This document shows, piece after piece, positions 57,914 to 64,000 of a stretch of 64,000 nucleotides of DNA. Each line of letters starts with the position of its first letter. Position 1 is the stretch's first letter. The notes beneath the pieces were generated by a model that was not told the DNA's origin, did no database searches, and saw only the letters and a program-made list of their open reading frames with translations. The DNA is from Maniola hyperantus (Eukaryota > Arthropoda > Insecta > Lepidoptera > Nymphalidae). The DNA is taken from assembly GCF_902806685.2 (NCBI RefSeq), contig NC_048543.1:6118106-6182105 (forward strand), written 5' to 3'. The position numbers and the translations under genes were made by a program.

Positions 57914-58297
57914 TACAAACATTATTTTTAAAATATATCACACAAACTTTAATACATAATATTTGAGATAATTCTAGTTATGAGTCCTATGAGATAGGAA
58001 TTGGTATCTAGATCTAGTTTATAAAAATGCATTAGCAAACTCATTTTTTTATATAAAAAAAATACCAAAGTAAAGCATAATAATTGTGATTGATAAAATA
58101 ATTTTTTCCAACAAATTTCAAGCTAATTTTTCTCTCAAATAAACGAATACCTACATAAAGTTTTTGAAAATGTAAATATTGTATGAAATCTTGAAGAACA
58201 CCAATAACATTGAATTTGTAACTATTAATAAATGTATCTCAAATCAATTTGCATTGATATTAATACAATTTTGGGTTATTATTAATTAATTGTTAAA

Positions 58298-61190
58298 TTA
58301 ATTTAACCAAATGTCATATAATATGTTATCTTCTGTATCATGCTCGTTAATAACTCTTAGTGTTTTGAGAGTCTGCAAGTAAAATGTCAGTTCAGATGTC
58401 ACAACACCGTGTTGAGGACTACCATTTGCTACAATGTTCATTTTACCTAATTGTTCTCTCAGTTTGTCTTTAAAATTATCATGCACTTTCATGTATATAT
58501 TGCGAATTTGTTCTAAAGGTAAAATGTCTATGAGAGCCTCGTGAAGTTTAACTAAATGTTTAGATATATTTCGGAATGTTTGTGAGGGGACTGGAGGTTT
58601 AGCTTCCCAGCCCCCGAGTTGAGAGCATAACATGTTACTCACTATTATGGAAATTTTATTTTCAATTTCTTTTTTATGCCCAGCTATATCATTTTCTATG
58701 CTGTTAAACCCATTTAGAGATAGCTCTTTTGAGTGAATGTTCTCTAACAGCTTAATTATCAATGGCAAAAGCCATAAAAGAACTTGCAGTGATCGTGATA
58801 CTAAAGCAAGGTTTGATGTTGAAATAGTCTTTAGGCCTGCACTTTGTATTGCTCCCGCTCCTAGTACCAACTGGCAACATCGTGAATTATACAATCTGGT
58901 GAGCTCCAACATGCAATGTACTAAGTATTGAACTATATCTGGAGATTGTTTGCATGCATCACAATATTCAAATAATATTTTGATTAAAAGCTGTACTGAT
59001 GCAACAACAGCATAGTTTTCTTTGTTTATAATTAAATATTTTCCATCTGGTTTGCCACTTTCGTAAAGCAATGCTAGGGGAATTTCTCCAGTCTCACAAA
59101 TTTTACTTATAACACTTTGCAACTCATATGGCACTTCTGCACTCTTCCATCTTTCAGCATTTAAAGCAGAAGTGAGCTGAAATCTTCGCTCAGAGTGTAA
59201 ATTTTGAATATATTTCATAGCAAAACTCCTCAATGCCAGTCTCATTGCATTACTGTAATGTCCTGTAATTCTTTCACACTGCCTAGAAAAGTTCTCTGTT
59301 AATTCTGATAATTTAGACAGTTGAGTTAAATTTATTAATGCATATTCTTTATCAGTCTTTGTCACTATGAGATTGGCACACCTTTCATTACTGTAGTCTG
59401 AAAGTGAAGCTATCAGTTTTTTTATTTTTTCATCAATCAGATTCAGTTCTTCCTGAGTCCAAATCTCTTCACTGTCATTTCCAGTGATATCACTCATTTG
59501 ACTAATATCCTGTATCAAATTACATATTGACATTATCCTTTTAAATAAATTCATAATGTTTGGAGTAACTTTTTGAAGAAATACTATACCTTCATTACAT
59601 AATAACCAGGTATCAGCATTGGAACCCCTCAAAACAATTTCTGTACCACCATCTCTTTGTGATATTATTTCTATGAGACACTGTTTTACTGAAGCTTGAA
59701 TGGATGTCATTGCCTCTGTTTTAAAAATATCGAGAAAATCAAACTCCCTTAGACGTAATATTCCAGACACAATTGATACAATTTTATCTCTATCTGGCAA
59801 CTCCGACAGGTCTTTTGAGGCTCTGTTGAGATCGGTTACAATAAACCGTGAAAATTCATTGTTTAACATCTTATGAATTAATCTTTTCATTTCTGTCAAT
59901 TGGGGAGACAAATGTCGAAAAGCTTGAATACCAGATAAACGAGTTGACAAGACTTTTTGTGTGGAACTAATCAAATCAAGTGCGGCGACATAGTCTGATG
60001 TACTCAGAAGAAGTTGAATCATGGGTTGGGTTTGCTGGACTATAGCTATTAACTTCAACAGTTCATGAACATTGTTTAGATTGTGATTTATCCTAGTAAG
60101 ACTTATTAATTTTAAGGGACTTTCTGTTAAATTTTGTTTCACACCAGCAACATCCTTTCTTGTGACTTGTACTGTCTTCACCGCTCGTGCCATTTGTTCC
60201 ATAATAGTATCATGAGACAGCATAGCATGAAAAAATGCATCTGATTTTTGAGCAACCTGTTTTGATATCTTCATTTCCACAACATCCAGGTATGTGCTTA
60301 ATGTTTCTTGCAGTGTTCTTATTGTAGAGTTAATATCTGGTGTATTGGAGAGACCAGGGAAAACTTTGCTAAAATTTTGGGCATCATTGAGCGCCAGGGA
60401 TTGCTCAAAGAATATACTTGGTATTTCACACACTGTCTCAACAACAGGTGTCTTCACCTTGATCGGCAAACTGTCCTTTAGCTGACAATGTCTTCTGTAT
60501 CTCTTGGAAACCTTTTTACAATATGACTCAAAGTGTAATAAAGTTATTTCAGGCAGATATGGACTAGGATAAATTTCTATTTTGTCTATGAATCCATCAC
60601 CCCATGTTTTTGTGAAAAAATTGCTCTGCTTGCCCCTGTTTGGATCATTTAAAACTGCAGGAAGATTTTGTGATGAAGAATAAAATGTCCAGTCATCTGT
60701 GGCAGTAGTCTTATAAAGGTGGTATTGTCTCACATGATATTTGAATCCTGCCTTTCTCAAGTCTCCAAACTGTAGTGCTGAACATATGCCGTTCTGTCCA
60801 TATTGACACAGTATTATCGAGCCTTCTTTAACACTGTGTTTCTGTAGAATGTGCCTGAAAAAAGTATGAAACATGGCACTTTCAATATTTTTTTTAAATA
60901 TAGTAAGTAATAAAATTGGTAACAACCCAAATTATAATAAAACTACCTGCTTGCATAGGTGTGCCTTACAGTGGTTAACTTAAAATAAACAAGCACTAAT
61001 TCAGTCCCTAAGAATTCATGGTTGGAATCATCAAATTATTAATAAATTAATTAATTCGATTTATCCTAAATAACTACTGAAGCACTAATATTTACCTTTC
61101 AAATTCCGTGGCACTGTTGAACAGCAGGTTGGGGCAATGGATGCAGTTTTGCCAATTCGGCGTCCTATCTGAGGTAGATTTGTCCTCCAT
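58298..61190 (-). CDS. Vps54: GARP complex subunit VPS54
   Basis: Two exons, 61096-61190 and 58298-60854, joined in phase 2, give 883 residues (human about 977). VPS54 belongs to the Golgi-associated retrograde protein complex that tethers endosome-derived vesicles at the trans-Golgi. Diagnostic stretches: NLPAVLNDPNRGKQSNFFTK, PSPYLPEITLLHFESYC, KRYRRHCQLKD, the central coiled coil with MEMKISKQVAQKSDAFFHAM-like sequence, SRLSGIQAFRHLSPQL, RFIVTDLNRAS and, at the C-terminus, GSPQHGVVTSELTFYLQTL. The first 90 residues hold two C2H2-like clusters: C-I-H-C with H-x4-H (residues about 16-38, split by the intron) and a C-x7-C with H-x4-H. The large second exon, over 2.5 kb without an intron, contrasts with the fragmented neighbours. 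The shorter length comes from the N-terminus. Confidence 0.95.
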
Positions 61191-61856
61191 AACATCTTTG
61201 TATTATTTAATATTGGGAAAGCTACGCATTTATCCGTTTAATATCATCTGAATATTAGATTAACGCAAAGAATGAGCGAATACATGATATTGATAAAAAC
61301 TTAAAAACGTCATTGCTCATCCCATCCGTCATTCTGACAAGTATGCAAATTATGCAATGTTGCCAGGGTTCTTAGTCGAAATTGTCGAAAGTAACATCAT
61401 TTTGGTTCCTAAAAGATTACATTTTACTAGCAAAAGCGTTTTCTCCGTTTTCTCAATGAGAAAGCCTCTTATGAAAAAAAAGTAAAGATATTTATTTACA
61501 AGTATTAGTGACTGGCAGGACGTCTTTAAGAATGCAGTTACAGTTAATAATAAAATTAATTACTTTGAAAAAGCTTGTGAAGTGATATTAAATACCTACC
61601 TACAGAGTAGTTACACACCAATTATATACAAAATATACCTACCTACTAGTTATGTTATAAAAGATACACAGTAAGTACAGACAGAGGGCGATCTGACTAC
61701 TAAATATTATCGCATTTCTTTTTGATACTTTACAAAACAGACGCTTTAAAATATATAGGTCAGAACAATTATTATTATTGGCAACCAAGTATGTGAGTGA
61801 AGTGAGAGCGTATGTGAGTATGTGAGTGTATGGAACCTGGCATACCTATAAAATAT

Positions 61857-62450
61857 AAATCCGCCATTTTGAAAAAATCTCATTTTGGCGGTCAGTTATA
61901 AAACATGTGCCAATCGACGGAGTAGTTAAGTGATCATAATTAAAAAACATTCAGTGATAAAATGTCGTAAATTTTATTCTTTCTGAGATATTTGAGTTTA
62001 AATTTAGAAAAATAAACCATTTACTACCAACTACTTAGTTAATTGTCTTTTTTATTTATTTACTGGTTCTAAGATGACGTATCAGTGTAAATAACCTGTG
62101 CTACAGCTTCCGGGAATCACATGTTTATGAATTACGACCTACACCACATGGGTTTTCCGGTAACCTACTTATTATCGAGGCAGGAATTGCTTAGTATGTG
62201 CGTAGTATTTAATTTTTGTTTGTTTTATTTATTTTGTAGTGTATTTGATATATTTTTATATAAAAATTAGGATAAGGAAAATGATAATTTTTAATGCTTT
62301 ATTTTTATACGATTTCGAATTCAAATATTAGAAAGTTTATCACTTACATTTTATCACTGAACACTTTTTGATTGTAATCACTTAATCTATCGCTTGACAC
62401 GTGTTTTATCATTAACCGCCGAAACGAGGTTTTTTCTAAATGGCAGACTT
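61857..62450. mobile_element. MITE with about 110-bp inverted arms
   Basis: Left-arm blocks gccattttgaaaaaatctca, ttggcggtcagttataaaac and gttaagtgatcataattaaa recur inverted as atcactgaacactttttgat, taatcacttaatctatcgct and taaccgccgaaacgaggttt. About 80% match by eye; total about 595 bases. The short minus frame at 62344-62544 lies partly in one arm and is not a gene. Confidence 0.7.
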
Positions 62451-62709
62451 GTAGGTAACGGCTAACGAGGTTCAATGCCCTTTTCATAATTTTTGTAGTA
62501 AATATTGTCTTAAAATGATGCTTGTCTTGCAAACTGAATGTCAATATTCATAAAATTTGAGAATTGGCAAATAAAAACAAAAGACATGTGACGCAAGAGG
62601 GTCAAAAGTAACGAAAAATGTAACAAATGTAACCATCTGGCAACACTGTGAGTGACATTTAATTTTTACATGATTTTTACACAATAAACTTCAGTTTTTT
62701 TTCTTTTCC

Positions 62710-62980
62710 TACGGCTCTGGGTTCTATAGCGTATGCACAAATTCTGAAGTCGATCGAGGCTTGCAACTTTGGTACGCAGGGAAAGGAAAGTCTCTTCAAG
62801 GAATGGATCTAATAATGCATACGTTTACTGATCTGATTTATATGTGCTGCCCAAGCGAGGTTGCCATCCATAGTCAATCCTAGGTTTTATGTTGTGGATG
62901 TGTAATTGTGTAAGCAACGGGTGTGCCATCATAAGAAACCAAAGGCAGATCACTGAAGTTAATACGATTTCTAGCTGTTA
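62710..62980 (-). pseudogene. Non-LTR retrotransposon reverse-transcriptase fragment
   Basis: The minus strand reads INFSDLPLVSYDGTPVAYTI, then after a frame change LGLTMDGNLAWAAHINQIS and KRMHY, a stop and IHSLKRLSFP. The L-G-x-T-x-D-x-x-L-x-W-x-x-H-I and L-R/K-R-L pattern is the thumb region of Jockey/CR1-type LINE reverse transcriptases. It has stops and at least one shift, so it is dead. Confidence 0.55.
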
Positions 62981-62994
62981 GCTGTATTGAAGAA

Positions 62995-63182
62995 TCTAAA
63001 ATCTATTGGTAGGAGAATTTTTAAAATAATGAAGTATACCCTTTCAAACAAAAAAAGAATTTTCAAAATCGGTCTAGGCGTTTTCGAGTAATCGGGGAAC
63101 ATACATAAAAAATAAAAAAAAAATAAAAAAAAAGATTCCGACGAATTGAGAACCTCCTCCTTTTTTTGAAGTCGGTTAAAAA
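62995..63182 (-). repeat. 'aaccgacttcaaaaaaagg' interspersed repeat
   Basis: Contains aaaatcggtctaggcgtttt, cgagtaatcggggaacatac and an A-rich run, then gattccgacgaattgagaac and tttttttgaagtcggttaaa. A plus-oriented end lies at 27706-27770. Confidence 0.6.
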
Positions 63183-63685
63183 TACACGCACAAACGAACG
63201 ATATGTTTCGATTTTATTTACAACATCTTGTTTGCTTGTACAAAAAATGCAAGTTACACTTTTATGTTATGGGTAGGTACCTACACTATAGATAAATAAT
63301 GCGATTAATAATTATGATATTACGCACTTAATCCACAATCTATTTTTCCCTAAATAAAATAGGTAGGTAGGTACTTAAACAAGTCGCTTCTCATGTAAAC
63401 GCGTAATCTTGTAATGCATGTTTACCACAAAGCAGGTAGATACAAAACAACAATGAAATACATAAGTGAAAAACCAAGATTCAAAACGTTTATTGGTATA
63501 CCCTTGGATGAATAATGGGTTTACCTTTCAGTTACTGTCAGCTAGAAAGAAATAGATCATAATTAGTTGTGTAATTAGATTAACATTTTACAAGATAAAA
63601 ATACTGAGGTGTCCGATAATATTTTAACGCGTAAGCTACATCGTAGGTTGGTATAATATCTAAGTAGATGCCTAGTTATAAAATT

Positions 63686-63778
63686 TTACTCTTTTTGACA
63701 ATGGTAACAATCACAAGTAACGGCAGACTTGAAAATTAGATTTCTTTCTCCGTCCAAACATAATACTTTCACTGGAAT
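63686..63778 (-). CDS. Last exon of a possible cystine-knot secreted protein (partial)
   Basis: Thirty codons and a stop after a good acceptor (TTTTTCAG). It reads IPVKVLCLDGERNLIFKSAV then TCDCYHCQKE. The order C, D-G, hydrophobic strand, C-x-C-x2-C near a C-terminus is the end of cystine-knot domains such as CTCK and glycoprotein-hormone types. The rest of the gene would lie above 63779; I could not find the next exon before the window ends. Short, so uncertain. Confidence 0.35.
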   Translation of the reverse strand: MPVKVLCLDGERNLIFKSAVTCDCYHCQKE

Positions 63779-64000
63779 CTGAAAAAGAAAATTACGAAAT
63801 TTACTACTGCATATACACAGCCTGCAAATATTAGGTACCTAGCTAAACCAGACTAACTTGTGTGAGACATATTAGCTGTGATATTAGTGTGCACAAAAAC
63901 AGTCCAACGAGTAGGACTTTTAAATCGCCAACCATAATATGCATTTCAATCCATCCATGAACTAAGCTATGAAGAACGCGACGATATGGGAGTTGAGATG

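Noticed and set aside
62344..62544. 66-codon minus frame near the VPS54 upstream side
   Set aside because: Half of it lies in the inverted arm of a MITE; no domain.

Overview
The window is nuclear DNA of an insect, almost certainly a lepidopteran (moth or butterfly). It is AT-rich, the genes are split by short to medium introns, and the introns and spacers are packed with short interspersed repeats typical of lepidopteran genomes. These include the 'cgaagtcgcgggcatc' family, the 'ctgactgatctatcaacgc' family, the 'gggttccgtacc' family, a tRNA-headed SINE and many foldback MITEs. No prokaryotic, organellar or viral gene was seen, and there is no rRNA, genuine tRNA or CRISPR array.

Layout: (1) 1-3763, minus: ZAD-type zinc-finger gene, cut off at its 3' end by the window edge. 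(2) 5.0-5.8 kb: weak THAP-domain debris. (3) 6868-15226, plus: RAB3GAP2, the non-catalytic Rab3-GAP subunit, complete over 9 exons but with two single-base reading-frame breaks in its largest exon. (4) 17021-18961, plus: FRS2-like myristoylated PTB adaptor. (5) 19.4-23.1 kb: gene-free, with several MITEs. (6) 23108-34969, minus: two-Ig-domain secreted protein, probably GPI-anchored, over 7 exons. (7) 35876-46514, minus: exocyst subunit Sec6/EXOC3, 11 exons, with two separate partial exon duplications, one of them split by a transposon. (8) 47944-50107: full-length IS630-Tc1-mariner transposon with an intact DD82E transposase, 27-bp perfect terminal inverted repeats and TA target duplication. 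(9) 51002-51618, minus: a possible 64-residue protein with a 10-base microexon, head-to-head with (10) 52032-55533, plus: ALG7/DPAGT1. (11) 56.0-56.7 kb: TIR-bounded element with a THAP pseudo-exon. (12) 58298-61190, minus: VPS54 of the GARP complex. (13) 61.8-64 kb: a MITE, a LINE reverse-transcriptase fragment and the last exon of a possible cystine-knot protein.

The host genes are mostly housekeeping. Three act in membrane traffic (RAB3GAP2, Sec6, VPS54), one in N-glycosylation (ALG7) and two at the cell surface or in signalling (FRS2, Ig protein). Nothing suggests they work as a cluster. The novel-looking material is mostly mobile DNA: the DD82E transposon, a 386-bp MITE present twice with clear 8-bp target duplications, a 1.1-kb element with CTTGTA-rich ends inside a duplicated Sec6 exon, and the THAP-bearing element. 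Exon joins were inferred by eye from splice signals, reading phase and remembered family sequences; no alignment was run.
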